From NCBI GenBank assembly GCA_002633025.1, contig NMRB01001807.1, positions 14,404 through 78,403 on the forward strand: a DNA stretch of 64,000 bases, in the 5' to 3' direction. Below are positions 25,779 to 39,208 of this stretch, piece after piece (positions within the stretch are counted from its first letter, which is position 1; every line of letters starts with the position of its first letter). Position numbers and translations under genes: made by a program. The stretch comes from Notospermus geniculatus (Eukaryota > Nemertea > Pilidiophora > Heteronemertea > Lineidae). The notes under the pieces were generated by a model. It was not told where the DNA came from and did no database searches. It worked only from the letters and a program-made list of their open reading frames with translations.

Positions 25779-25996
25779 GAGCCTTGATAGCTTCGTGGTT
25801 ATCACGTCTGCTTAGAAAGTGGCAAGTCTTGAGTCCAAATTCAGCTTGTGCCATATGGGGCAGTAAGCTGTGGTGCCTTGTGCCTTCGTAAAAACCCCAT
25901 CCAAAAGAGGACTGTGTAGCTTGAGAAGGCCTCTTCCATACTTACCAAGCCAATAATGCTGTGGCTCTGGCCCTGATGGAAAAATCCAAGACAATA
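25779..25996 (+). mobile_element. tRNA-derived SINE, family 1 (decayed)
   Basis: It begins GGAGCCTTGATAGCTTCGTG and retains TTATCACGTCTGCTTAG and TAAGCTGTGGTGCCTTGTGC. The B box is mutated (GAGTCCAAATTC) and a stretch of the body is missing. It is similar in layout to 46472-46745. Confidence 0.75.
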
Positions 25997-28900
25997 CTTC
26001 ACTGTTTGAAAACAATTTTTGAAAGTGACTCAGTCCAATGGGTCATCGTTCACCAATGAAACTGCAGTAGTATCAACCATCAGATCTAATAGAATCATTC
26101 TCTGACTGGCTTCCCTGAATTAACAATTCCAAGATCCTTTGCTAGATAAGCTAGCAGTGCCCTCTCTTCAATTAAGTATAAGATAAATGTGTTTACAGTG
26201 GCTTGCTAACTTGTTATTTTTGCTAATTGTCTAGCTGAGTCCAATAATTGGCGTATCTTATCTTCTTAATAACCAAACATAATGGAGTGACATTGGGTCC
26301 CCCAGCATCATTGATTATCTATAATAAAAATTTTTCCTTTGGAAATAGTGTCACAAGCTGATGAGATGGGGTATGCTGTGCTCCCGTTATACTCCTGGGA
26401 TTTGTCTGGGATTCAGAAGTCAATAAAGAGAGAAAGACTGTAACCATTAGGTCAGGGGTTGATGTCAATGTTCGCTAATCTCATGGGTCACTGTGGCCAA
26501 TATGAAATATCCACACCAAAATCAGATCTAGACGACATTCCCAAAAAAGCATTGATCAGTCATATTCATCAGAGGAGGAAAACACAAAATTTTTTTGGTC
26601 AGAAAATTTCATCTTGAGCAGCCGACCAAAAAACTTTTCAGTGTGACCAGTGGATTGGACATCTCGTTGATTTTCTCCTCCTTTTAACTCATCTACCCAA
26701 GAGTCCAGCAGACAGCATCTTTTGTTGAAGTTTTATCACATCCTGTGGCCTTCATTAAAAAGTATTTGAAGAAAGTCTGTTCCGACCAACCATCTGGAGA
26801 ATGTTCCTTCAAATTTCTTCCAATTGATTTCCTCAGCAATTGGAAATCTTCCCCCACCCCCACCCCCGAAGATACTGTCTGCTCAAACCTGGGGGCAGAT
26901 GGGTAAATGTCCAGATTCTGGTGACTGAATAGTCATCAGCTTTTAGTACGTATAGAGAACTGCTGGCTGCAAGAAAACTTGTTGTCTCTACAGTCCTCAC
27001 CTGGTATCACAACCAGTTAATGGCAATTTGTTGCTTTTCTAGAGAGTATCAATTTTGCAAGGCAGGTTGACAGGAATACCAAATGAGCTGACACCTCGCT
27101 GGCACCTCTGGTGAAATATAGAAGATCGCTGTCAACAGAACAATAGACCTGACAAGTTACTGTTAGGTGCCTCAGTGGGTGGTTAATATTACCAATGTTT
27201 CCAATAGGAGTGGAGTTCATATTTCTTCTGGGAATATGGTGAACAGAAGACACTCGTTTAGGTTTCATGTGCAATCAATTCATCGTAATCATCATCTGCA
27301 TCTGATCTTTTCCTGCGTTGGTCACATGCCGTGCTTTTATATACCACATCACAACGTGCAACACGAAGATTCAATAGGGGTCCAGTGTCACTGTTTTGGA
27401 AAAAAGTGTCGCATCTTGTTGGAAGTCCTGCCAAAAAAACAGACCTGTGATATTTGAGATGGATTCGTGCTGGGATTCAGTTAACTTTTCAGAAATAGCA
27501 GGCCTGTTCATCCCCTAGTGTGAAATGGACATTTTTATTTGAACGCCCAAGTAATGCATGTTTTTTTTAAAGAATCGAGGCATACATTGAATTCATGCAA
27601 CAATTGCTTTTTACTTACAATGTTGGGTCTTTCATATCTTTGCTGCATACATCAATCAAATCGTACATGCAAACATCTTTTTACTTAGTTTATGTAAACC
27701 TTTGCAACTAGTACTTCCCCGTGCTACCCTGGCATTCATTTGAGACACGCATTGAAAAAGGGATATTGTCTGCAGTAATCCCTTGCTAAATCATCGGGTG
27801 CCTTCTACTGTGTTACATCTGTGACACTTAACCCACCATCATATTGAATATTGAAATTCAATAACTGCACTAAAGTTTGCGCTTAAATTTCGCAAATCTT
27901 CTCAAGTGAAGATATGGATTTTAGATACATTTGAAGTTAGTAAACAGTGTTGGCGCTTTGTTGGAAAGCGTGTTTGTGCAATAAAACTACTGAAAGGAGA
28001 AACTGGTAAGTACGTTTCTTTGAGGTCAGTGCAGTCTTGAACACTGGTATGAACCAAAATCGCAGTTGTAAGGTCACAGAGACAGATCTAAGGGGCCATC
28101 TCAAAATTGTTTTGATGCCAAAAAAGACAAAGTGATTTCGTCTGGGGGGAGGGGGTTCGAGATTTGGGGAAGCCCACTTCATCTTTTTTGAAAAAAATTG
28201 GCATCACTCTTTTTTACAGGAGAATGACTTCTTTATATGCTTTCTTGGTTTACTAGTGTCTTCACATGTTTTTCTTCATCATCTTTCCATGCCTACCATC
28301 CCTACATGGATGAAGCCAATGTCAAGTGCCCACTTCATCTTTTCAAGGGGGAGGGGAAAAGATGAAGTCACTTCGTCTTTTTTGGCATCAATGTAATTTT
28401 GAGATGGCCGCTAACTCCTTCACTGTTTCCATCATATCAAAAGCATCAGTGTCAGGACTTCAATTGAAAGATATCAACAGCATGCTGTGTCGTAACAGAA
28501 GTTGGAACCCGGCAATGCCAGACATATCTTTTGGTGTACATCAACAAAGGTACAAAGTTTCTTTCACAGCATGAAGAAGTTAGAAACTGATTACGCCACA
28601 CTACCAATCATTGTTAGAAGTAATTGTCTCCTTGCTTGTGGTGAAAGCATCTGGGGATATCCACCTGACGGTTTCTGCTTACTGAACCAGTTGATGAACA
28701 ATAATGCTTCTGATGTGGTGCGTTTGGGGTAAATTGATGGGTAGAGGTCTTCAATCAACTTGTCGTTGTGGACCGATCTGGGACCCTTATTTGACCCCAA
28801 CGGCAGTTGTTAATTACCTGAGTGTGTGATATCAGAATTTCCTATTTGAGTTACTCACACCATACTGATAGGACCAAGATGAGAGATTTCAAGAAACCTG

Positions 28901-29079
28901 TTAGGAGAAATGCTCTGTGTGATGAGTGGTGTGATAAGTCCGAAGTAGCACATTTTGCAATTAGCAACAAGATATCGTGATCCAGTATGTGAGATGGTGT
29001 AACTTGTATTTGGTGGAATGGTTCATGGAAACCAGTATTAGTTCTACAAATGCCAGGGAACATATTCTGTAAATCCTAT
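25997..29079. other. no gene recognised
   Basis: Intronic DNA with short frames only. A segment near 28008 has a good donor (CTG|GTAAGT) preceded by about 55 open bases, but nothing recognisable is encoded and its phase was not needed for the receptor model. Confidence 0.4.
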
Positions 29080-29545
29080 TTTGTGATTTCCAGGGATATT
29101 TTTCATTACTGCCAACCAGAGGCCTAACTGACAACATCAGCATGGCCATCCACAAGGATGTCACAACACACGCCTTTCCCTACACCTTGTGGGTTTGAGA
29201 TATATCAGGGATATTGATTTCCATGACAAATCAGAGGTGTATCTGATCACAGCATGGCCATCCACAAGGAAATCTCAACACATTCCTGGTCCCTACACCT
29301 TGTGGGTTTGAGATATACCAGGGAACTTCATCTGCACTGCAAACCAGAGCCCTACTTGATGACAGCAATGGCCATCCACAAGGACACCTCAACATACTCC
29401 TGGTCCCAACAACTTTTGGGTTAGAGATACATAAGGGATATTCATCTACATTGCACACCAGAGGCCTTCTTGATGACAGCATGGCCATCCACAAGGATAT
29501 CTCAACACACTTCAGGTCCCTCACCCTACACTTGTGGATTTGACA
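29080..29545. repeat. tandem repeat, ~113-bp unit, four copies
   Basis: CATGGCCATCCACAAGGA recurs near 29141, 29253, 29366 and 29480 (spacings 112-114). It is accompanied by CTACACCTTGTGGGTTTGAG and a spacer of variable sequence. The copies are moderately diverged. No coding role is seen. Confidence 0.88.
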
Positions 29546-32500
29546 AAGAAAGTGAACAAAGGGCGGTTTCTTCCACATGACAGGCCAGATCCATCATCCA
29601 CTATCATTCTCATCCATATCAACATCAAGCTGGATATACGTCAGTCACGAAATGAAAAACAATGAAGTTACTATAAGAAATTCAGGACCTGAAAGCTGTA
29701 GTACGAAATGATTCCTCAAGATCTGGATTGCCCACAAAACATCTTCAATGCTGTCCATTTGCACAGGAGCTCTCACAAGAAAGAAATGTTGTCAAGACAT
29801 TGCATTGAGAAACAGTCAGCCAAAGAATCTAGCAGCCCCAAATGGACTTGCCAACAAATGAAAAAAGGATGATGGTAGCAGGTGTCTCTCTGCCATTGGT
29901 AAATGGCGACTCTTGTTGGCTGTGTATGACAAAAAGTGGTTGAAAAGCTAGTATAACAGGTGGCTCTCTGTCGCATTATGTTGTTGATCAACCAGTGTTG
30001 TTGGGTTCCTGTCTCTGCCAACCTGGCAATCAACAAGTTCTTTTGAAATTCCTCCATGTTGGTCCCCGATACGGGCAGTTTGGTTTTTCCATCCTCTCGT
30101 ATATAGCTTCACAGAATCCTCCACTGTCTCTGGACCAGCAGACACTCTGGCTCATCATGATAAATGATGAGCTTTGTTGGTTATTTATGATCACATACGT
30201 CTACTTAGTGTGGGTTGGAAGTTATGCTGAATGTGGGACTGGGAGCAATGATTCTGTCACGATTATGATTATTTGTTGCATCTCCAGCAAGCCCCGAGTG
30301 GAAATTGTTACCCAAGCGATATTCTGATACATCTTGATGATGGATCTTCATTTTGAATCAATTTCCTCTTCTTCTTCTTTCCTTGGCAGCAGCCAGGGAA
30401 ACTTTGTGCGGACATGCAATATTATGCCTTTTTGGAATGAAAACTAGGCAGCCCCCTTTCGGCCAACAAATCTGTAAAATTGACCGTGAAATTCTGAAGT
30501 TTGGAGCAAATCACTGAAATTCACCGCAGATTTCAATGTTTCTAGCACAGTGCGCCCATTGGAATACACCATTCCATTCCTGAAACCAATAGCGTTTTGT
30601 TCATTTTCGGTTTCCAAATACGTACTTAATCAGGGAAGATACCTGACTAGCAACATCAGTGGCCTTTTCTTGGTGCATATTCCAATGTGCCCAAGGTCAA
30701 CGAGAAGAAACACTGATGAACTTTTCTCCCCCCAGTGTGGCGGAGCAGTGCCCACCAAACGATAACTGCCACTTCGCCCCCACTTTTCTCTCTCCTAATT
30801 TCTAACTCTGCAGTCCTTCACTTTAAAACCAGCAGAAGTCTTTTTAATTAGGCTTTCAGCACATCTTACCTTTGCACCACCCATCGGCAAGTGTATAAGC
30901 AACAGCTGCTTAATTCCCTCCGACTCCTAGCCTCCCCCAGTTTGGCCAAGCAGAATAGATATTGCACTGATGATCAGTACGAGCTTATTGAAATAGCAGG
31001 AGGGTAGAGCATTGATGGATCCAGGATGATGAAAAAGAAGAGGCCCAGCAGTGCCTTGCTTCACATTTCTTGGTCAATTTCAAAGGTTGTTGCCGGAGCC
31101 AATCTCCATGTGATAGTTAGTACCGGTGGTGATTTTCATTGATAGCACATTTTTTTCAGCTTCCTTTTCCTTCACAAGATTGTGAATTGCTAAGTTATAT
31201 GTGTAGTGAACACATGGAACTGTGTTTTTATGTGGACTCCCAATTCGAAATCAAAGGTTTTTGTCTTTGGATATTTGTCTCACACAGTGAAGTCCGTCCG
31301 GGGTTGTCAGAGTAAAAGTTCATCTTTGAGCCACTAGTTGTGTAACAGCTTCAGATCTCATTCATCTGAAAGCCTTTTCAGTTAAGTCCCACCCACAAGT
31401 CACCCGTGATGTCACGCTTCGTGAGGATTGATTTAGGGAAATTTCAACAGTGCAAGTCCATGTGCTACCTGCTTCAGCATGTTAACAAGAAATTGGCTGC
31501 AAATGTACCCCAAATTGAAATCGTCTTTTTATCAACAACGTGCAATTGACATGGTTATCTTCCTGTGTAATCTGCAGAGATGGCTTCTGTTCCATTAGCG
31601 TGAGTTTGTAGACTATTGCAAAGAAGCATCGCTGTCTCCAAGATTCATTTGCAAACAAATCAAACCGTTTCTTCTTGTCTCGTGACTGGCAATTTCTGAA
31701 AAGTGCACATTTGCGTGTTTTCCGTGGTTTACCTCATTGCTCGAGGGAGTTACCCATATACTGTATCTCTTGCTGGTCTTGTCCATTGGGTTGGCTGCAT
31801 TGAAAAGCAGTAACTTTAAAGTTGGTTTCACACTGTCACTGTGTAGACCTACGTCATGTTAACTCCAAACTTTTTGTGAAATTGCTGAGAAAAAAGCAGA
31901 TGAAACAACAGCCAACCCACCATGATTGTAAAGCATAAAAGTTTGCTCCAAAAACCAGACTGTCTTGTTTGAAAACAAACAGAAAAGGGGTTAAAGCCCA
32001 TGACAAGAAATGAAACGCCAACCATTTGTCATCATTAGGCTAAGTAACCATCTGTGAACATTTGCTTTCCTCCAATTTAGAGAGGAGCCATTTGATCCGG
32101 CAGGCTGTCGCACCTACTTCACGTTTTTATCTCCTGAGGGATTATGGAGGGCAGGCTTGCCAAGTTTGTCTTGATTGGGATTAAGGTGGAGAACTTAGGC
32201 TGAATGGTGGCAGATCAGAAGTTTCATTCTGAATGAAGCAGATTTGGTGTAAGGAGATTTTGATGAGCAAATGGGGTCGCATTGATTCCAGGTTGCAAGC
32301 AACATGTTGGATTTTTTTCGATGGCATTTCTACTGAAAGTGCTAAGGAAGAAACTGGCTGGATTTGAACCCTGGGCTTCCTCTCTCTCTACTAGCAGAAA
32401 AAAGGGACATTGCATTCCTGTTGAACCATTACCATCTTCTTGTGGATGATTTCCTTATATGAAGGTCATTTAAAACTACTACATCTTGAGTCACTTTGTT

Positions 32501-33796
32501 CCAACTCAGTTCAAATTACTTGGAACCGAAAACTACATCGAGCGCTTCATGTCGTAAGTAAAAATGCTCATTGCAAAGGAATGTCAACTTTGCTTCAGGC
32601 AATCACTTGTTGGAAAATGGCTGGAATCATGAGAAATACAAAAGCTGTGGCTGCTGGTACTAACTGACCTGACCTGTACTAGCTTTCTTGTCCTTCATCT
32701 TGTTTTGCTTGGTTCACTCTTGATACTTCTCACTCTCTGTACATTCTGTCATGGTTTGCTGTACATGTGTGTTGAAACAGGTTAATTACAACGCTACAAG
32801 AATATGTTGTTGAACTGAAAGTGGCTTCCCTTGTCATCTCACATAAGCCTTGTTGGTTATGATGCTAACATTCCCTCATACATACAAGTTTTTGCTTGCA
32901 TGTATGTCTACATGTAATATGAACAAAAAACACGTTCTGCTTTGACTAGAATAAGACATCTTGACAGAAAAGAACACCTGATGAGTCGGTAATGTCATTC
33001 CCTGGACTTTCAATGATTAGAATATGACAGTCATGGGATGGTGGCTTTTAGAAAAAAGTGGAAGCAAACCACATGATTGGGACTTGGAAAAAAACGTGAA
33101 GAACTGTGTGCTATGGTGGCCTCACAGTCACACTGGAATCCATCACTGTTGACGGGTTGTACACTGCTTGAAACCTGCTTCAAAATTTCACACTCTGCAG
33201 ACAATTGTGGTATATCTTTGCCACTTTTCTGCCAATCTTTCCAACTCGAGCAGGTTGCTTGGTGTTCTTGTTCAACTTTCTACCGATTTCACCCAGGAAT
33301 GATGCCAGGGCATCTTCTGCAGAATCTCATGACAGGTGGTTTGTCCTCAGTCAAAGTTCTAAATGGGAAGAAGCAGATTTCTTGCCCTGTGTCAGACATT
33401 AGGTGGTTGGCGATGAGATAATCCCTCTTGACGCCAGAAAACAACAGGGGAATTCCATTAGGCATGTTCATTGAAGATTTAGTGTCGTTTTGCTGACAAG
33501 AGCCACAAGATGTCTTTCCTCTGAAACACTCTCAGATATGACTCTGAGGATGACCTCTGCTTTTGGTGTGGATGGTGTCTCAACTTTAATGTTGAATGGA
33601 AGAGCCATTGATTTTATTCAGAGCAAGTGATGTTATTTGCCTGTTTCTGTTTTAAATTGAAGTGGTGCCATTGCTTTCAGGCAGTTTCCATGATGGAATC
33701 AACTCTTTCTTTTAATGCCAAAAAGGGAGAGGGGACAGAATAGGCCTACCTATAAGAATAGGGGGAAATATGAGCCATTGCGAGAAAGGATTTTCA
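29546..33796. other. no gene recognised
   Basis: Over 4 kb of intronic DNA with no recognisable domain, RNA or well-bounded repeat. Small frames at 29773-30057 (-), 29995-30327 (+) and 33077-33421 (+) are uninformative. Confidence 0.4.
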
Positions 33797-33901
33797 GGCC
33801 TTGTGTTTTGAGGCGAGTGAAAAACTGCTTGCCTGAGAACAATAGAAAACGCCATTGTTCTCAAGCGAGCAGTTTTTCACTCGCCTCAAAACAAAGGGCC
33901 T
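33797..33901. repeat. long hairpin, 48-bp arms, 9-base loop
   Basis: Arms 33797-33844 and 33854-33901 are complementary with about five mismatches. The core is TTTTGAGGCGAGTGAAAAAC on one side and its complement on the other. It could be a young foldback element or a hairpin-RNA precursor. There are no obvious flanking duplications. Confidence 0.85.
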
Positions 33902-35329
33902 GGATTTTAATCACTGATAGGGCCTACATTTTCTCCTGATGCGTTTGGACCTTCCACCCTAAAAAGTGATATACTGGCAACTGGACTTGTGGTATCTATG
34001 CCTCCCAGGCATTGCTCTAACTAGTTTTGTACATGCAGCATTTGGTTTGCTTGCAGTAACATTTACGACAAACCTCCATACACACTTTTAAAGTCACAGT
34101 ATTGCTTCAAGTATAGTGACATCCCCCCCCCCCCCAATTTACCCACCATTGCCCTGTGAGCAGAATGAAACACACAGATGGACCACCTCATCTCATGTGA
34201 CCAAAGAACCTCTTGAGAAATTGACATTTTTCTATTGAATGTGAACACTGTCAGAGATGATATTAGTTTTCAAGTAATAAGGCTTCCAGCGCTGTTTTAC
34301 TGAGTCATTTGGCTCCATGTGAAACAGGATCGCCAATAATAGGCTACAGTCAACAAGAAAGACAGTATCATGTTCTATGTAATTACACGTTTAATTCCCT
34401 GTAACGATTTAAGTCGTGTGATTATTTGTAATCGCAGAAATGGTCAGTGCAGTTTTGATTGGCACGCTTTTAAGTCAAGCATCCCATTTCAAGTTGTCTT
34501 TTCTGTATCTGAAATCATATCATATCTGAATTTTTGGTTATCATCAGAAATTGCTTGCAACATCGAGATCTTTTTGTCTTCTACATAATTTGTTTTTTCA
34601 TTCTTATTGACATTTGGTAGTGACTCAACTACTGTTGATGGAATTCTCAACTCAATAACTTGTGACCAGAAGAAAGATGAGTGGGCTAGGCCATAAAGTT
34701 GTCTCAGAGAAAAGATAGAGGATACTGATGTATCTTAAACCATCAATCATCTTGTCAGTCAGCATCTCTGGGGTGTCAATCATTCTCAACAACTTGTTAA
34801 GCTTTTCTCTCTTTCTAATCCTCTAAAATCCTTTTACCAGTATTTTTGCCCGTATGACCGAAGCTTCGTGACGGATTTGGACTCCATGGCGTCTGTTCGT
34901 CCATGAACTAGAGCAACATGTTTCTTTTTCCAGTTGAGCGAAAAACTAGAACTTGTCAAAAAAGTACTGCAGAGGCTACAATACAAACTTTAAACTGGTT
35001 CTTAGCACTTGAAATACAAACTTCATATCATGCCGTACTTGTGTACCACAATAAACTTTTCCATGGCATTTGGTTGCATGGCTTGGTACCCGTAACTCTT
35101 AGTCTGTGGGCCTATTTCAAATGACCCCTGAACCTTCTCTGACAGGCTGCCAGATTTGGGTTACTGTACCTACTATGCAAGGACACACCCACAAAGTCTC
35201 CTGCCAACAGAACAGGTGATTTTGGAATCTTGGAACCTTTTCTCTGCAAGTCAAACCCCTGGGCTTCTGTCGCTAGGCAAACATAAAAAACATGGATTCA
35301 CAGAATACTCCTGACGCAACATGCAATAA
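33902..35329. other. no gene recognised
   Basis: Intronic DNA containing a C-run at 34124-34134 and short frames without domains, up to the assembly gap. Confidence 0.4.
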
Positions 35330-35828
35330 NNNNNNNNNNNNNNNNNNNNNNNNNNNNNNNNNNNNNNNNNNNNNNNNNNNNNNNNNNNNNNNNNNNNNNN
35401 NNNNNNNNNNNNNNNNNNNNNNNNNNNNNNNNNNNNNNNNNNNNNNNNNNNNNNNNNNNNNNNNNNNNNNNNNNNNNNNNNNNNNNNNNNNNNNNNNNNN
35501 NNNNNNNNNNNNNNNNNNNNNNNNNNNNNNNNNNNNNNNNNNNNNNNNNNNNNNNNNNNNNNNNNNNNNNNNNNNNNNNNNNNNNNNNNNNNNNNNNNNN
35601 NNNNNNNNNNNNNNNNNNNNNNNNNNNNNNNNNNNNNNNNNNNNNNNNNNNNNNNNNNNNNNNNNNNNNNNNNNNNNNNNNNNNNNNNNNNNNNNNNNNN
35701 NNNNNNNNNNNNNNNNNNNNNNNNNNNNNNNNNNNNNNNNNNNNNNNNNNNNNNNNNNNNNNNNNNNNNNNNNNNNNNNNNNNNNNNNNNNNNNNNNNNN
35801 NNNNNNNNNNNNNNNNNNNNNNNNNNNN
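35330..35828. other. assembly gap (499 N)
   Basis: A run of 499 N. A tandem repeat starts about 80 bases to its right, so the gap may hide more of that array. Frames drawn across it are meaningless. Confidence 0.99.
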
Positions 35829-35904
35829 CGGTAGATCCATCTGATATGGGAATCCTCATGTTATTTCTGCTCGGAACTGGAAAGCGAAGTGGTTCTTTCA
35901 CACT

Positions 35905-36590
35905 TGTCCTGAAAATGTCCCCACAATGCCAACATCAAGTTGCACTGGCAAGAGAATTTATTAAGGCCTGCCATGAAGTTTGATGACTTCAATGAGAAAA
36001 TGTGGGAAAAAGGTCCCCTCAATGCCAGCATCAGGTTGCACTGGCGAGAGAATTTACTAGGACTTGCCATCAAGTTTGATGACTTCAATGAGGAAATGTG
36101 GGAAAAAGGTCCCAATGTAAACGCCAACATCAAGATTGCACTGACGATCGAGAGAATTACTGAAACTAGGACCTGCCATGAAGTTTGATGACTTCAATGA
36201 GAAAATGTGGGAAAAGGTCCCCACAATGTCAACATCAAGGTTGCATTGGCGAGAGAATCTACTAGGACCTGCAATCAAGTTTGATGACTTCTATAAAAAA
36301 ATGTGGGGAAAGGTCCCCACAATGCCAACTTCAGGATGCACTGACGAGGGAATTTACTAGGACCTGCCATCAAATTTGATGACTTCAATAAGAAAATGTG
36401 GGGAAAAGGTCCCCACAATGCCAACATCAAGTTGCTCTGGCGAGAGGATTTACTAGGACCTGCCATCAAGTTTGAAGACTTCAGAAAATTTGGGGAAGAG
36501 GTCTCCAAGTACAATGCCAACTTCAAGGCCTGCCATCAAGTTTGATGATGACTTCAATGACAAAATGTGGGAAAAAAGGTCCCCTACATT
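35905..36590. repeat. tandem repeat, ~96-bp unit, about seven copies
   Basis: TTTGATGACTTCAAT recurs (with variants) near 35979, 36076, 36184, 36280, 36375, 36471 and 36541, with spacing mostly 95-97. Each unit includes AAAATGTGGGAAAAGGTCCC and CAATGCCAACATCAAG. The unit is close to 32 codons, so the minus strand reads as an apparent repeated peptide. That is a by-product of the period, not evidence of a gene. Confidence 0.9.
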
Positions 36591-37093
36591 GCCTCTGTGA
36601 CAAGATTTCGCTAATGAGTACAAGTTTGGCGTAAAGTCATGTCATGTGTCATGTGATTGCCTGTCGCAGAGCATGACCTACCAGTTCATTTAATGAGGAA
36701 AATAAGTTGAGGTAACTGTACCCCTAAAGGTTCTCTCTGCCATCAGAGAAGTCGAGGAAGGTGACAATTGTAATTTCCTGTCAGGGATGATCTTTCTCTT
36801 ATCAAAGGCTAGAAATGTCACCAGAATGGCAGACTTAAGCTTGAAAGTTAACTGATGAATCATGCTGGAATGACTGTCATTTTTTGCCAGGGATCGCTGN
36901 AAGGGACTTGCAACTTGATAGCTGGAGAGTGTAACCCCTGAGTACTATCTACTGCACATCAGTCTTTGTATCCAGCTCAGTTGGGCCACTTCTGTCTTCA
37001 AATGTATGGAGCTGATGATATATGGAAGAGGGCCTACCATTTTAAAACAGGCACTTTAAAAAGGTGTTCTAGTTCGAACCAACTCCTTTGCTA

Positions 37094-37205
37094 GGGCAAG
37101 TAAAAGACCCCATCCAAGTAACGAATATGAGTAGCGGTTGAGATAGCCTCTTCCATACTTACCAGGGCCAATAATGCCACGGCCTTGGCCATGACAGAAA
37201 ATCCT
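37094..37205 (+). mobile_element. SINE family 1, 3' fragment
   Basis: Only the body is present: GGGCAAGTAAAAGACCCCAT through CTTACCAGGGCCAATAATGC to an A-rich stop. The tRNA-like head is absent, which is consistent with 5' truncation during reverse transcription. Confidence 0.8.
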
Positions 37206-38847
37206 TCTGGCAGAGATCTTCTGTTAGGTTGTCAGATGGGCTCTGATGTCAGATTTTCTGTTTTTGGCTCCAGAAAGAGTTAAAACCATTCGCTTCAGAG
37301 ACCATATCGACCTTGTTCATGAACCCTGGCGAACACTGGGATTTGGATATTCTAAAGAGCTTTACTATTGCATGAGTAAGCATCGGATCATATTTTCAAT
37401 AGTGCACGAACTGTTTCCAGCGTGACAGTCAAATGGTATGTACGGCTCAAATATATAATCCAATGAACATGTGTCTCGTATGAGTAGAAGTGGAACTCTC
37501 TCCATTTAATGAAGGCATATAAGTCCATGGGACGAGACCGATTAAGCCGGAGTTAATCTTTATACTATCATGGCTGGTTGATTGGAATCATTCCCTCTGA
37601 GACAGGTTGCCAATCAAACTCTAAGCAACATTCGGATGAGACCTTGGCTTTGGCCATCAGGAACTGCTGGATTAGAGAAGATAGTATTTGTTATTGTTAG
37701 CGCTGAGGGATGGATTGGGAAGGCCAGGGAAATCAATATCATTCTTGTTATCAGAGGCAAGTGATTTGACCTCCTTTTGAAGTTCATATTCCAGTTTTTC
37801 AGCAGTTTTGCAGCAAAGGGTGAATTGGAAAAAACACTCATTTTGAAAATAAGGATCTGTCATTTTGTGATTGCTGAGTAAATGCAAGGAGGAAGCAGGT
37901 TGTTGAACCCAATGCTTTGTTTTAACTTCATACATGTACCCCAATCATTGTCTGTTTTTCAGCAAAGTCTGTTTTCTATCACCACTGAGGATTTTTGTGG
38001 TGAAACTTTTTTTTTAACTTCTCCATCGAACAAGCCTTTTCTGATGAGAATCCCATGACATTAGTGAAATGCTGAAAACAAATGTTTGAGTGGTAACTGG
38101 ATCATCTATATTCATTCTGCTAAATACAGACATTCGCAGTTCTCAAAACAAACCCAGACCTCATCTATTTCGTGTCTAATACCCATCGGGGGCTAATGAC
38201 CAAACATGGTAAATAGCGATGTTAAATGTAGCGATCATGTTCGCTCATCAAGAGACGTGCTCTCCCATGATCCAACACTTATCATCACAGCCGTGGATGT
38301 GTTCACTGACTTATATTTGTTTCATTAATTCTGTGGTAATGTCTGACAAATCACCAAAACAATTGTAGGCATTGTATTCATGGAAGGTTTTCTGGAAAAA
38401 CTACTTGTGAAGATGCTGTGAATATTTTAACCGTGCCAGAACATTTTGCGTGGGTTTTTTAGGAACCACCCTTCTAAGCCTTGGCCCCGATGGGCGTCAC
38501 CTCCACTGTCTTTGCAACAGTTCTCTTCAGCGAAGTGAATTTCCCCTCCGATGTTTTCTGTCGAGCAATTTCCTCGCGTAGGTGAGATTGGCTCGTGAGA
38601 GTTATCCTGCCGTCATCATCCACTTCATTTCGCCTACTATGGTGTGTTACCATACCAACCTGGCGATGAAATTAATGCGAATGTTGGGTTAGTGGGGTAG
38701 CTGGTGCTTTGGAGGTCTTCGGTTCATATCATCATCATCATCACCATATGCTTTTGCCGGAATTGAATTCTATGCACCAAAATTGCTGGTCAGCGAGGAT
38801 TTCTTGTATCAGTAAAGGGAGAGAAAGTTGTTGCAAACTGCTAATCT
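37206..38847. other. no gene recognised
   Basis: Intronic DNA. Nothing beyond short uninformative frames and a CAT microsatellite at 38729-38746 was seen. The single N at 36900, just before this region, has no visible duplication around it. Confidence 0.4.
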
Positions 38848-39152
38848 GGATTTTATTGCACAATATGGGGCAGGGGCGGATCCACAATTTCGGAGAAGAG
38901 GGGGCGCACTATGCTAGAAACATTAAAATCTGCGGTGAATTTCAATGATTTGCTCCAACTTTCAGAATTTTACAGATTTGTTAGCCAAAGGGGGAGCGTG
39001 CGCCCCACCCCCTTGGATCCGCGCCTGTGGGGCCCAAATGGGGTCATTTGCTTCTGGCATGATGGGTAGAAGAAAGATTGGCAATAATATTGCCCATTTT
39101 GATTCTCATGTTGTGCAATAATATTGATCATAATATTGTGTTGGCCACTTCA
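38848..39152 (-). mobile_element. ATATTATTGCACAATAT MITE, interrupted copy
   Basis: Its sequence, read as the complement, matches the copy at 40573-40713: TTATTGCACAATATGGGG, then GGCCCAAATGGGG, then GAAGAAAGATTGGCAATAAT and TTGTGCAATAATATTG. It is split at GGGG by the element at 38871-39027, which makes this the older insertion. The outer ends are diverged. Confidence 0.75.
38871..39027. mobile_element. non-autonomous hAT-like element, TSD TGGGG, nested
   Basis: The ends CAGGGGCGGATCC and GGATCCGCGCCTG are inverted repeats. The exact 5-bp duplication TGGGG flanks it (38866-38870 and 39028-39032). Removing the 157-bp element and one TGGGG restores a continuous match to the ATATTATTGC element family, which proves insertion. 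It belongs to the same family as 43220-43391, 53698-53975 and 56137-56304. Confidence 0.9.
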
Positions 39153-39208
39153 AAAAAGCAGGAATGTGGCTATGTTTTGTTACTACTCCTAAAACAAGCA
39201 CTTGTTTA

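Noticed and set aside
35251-35901. Open frames running through the N block
   Set aside because: They consist of unknown residues across an assembly gap.
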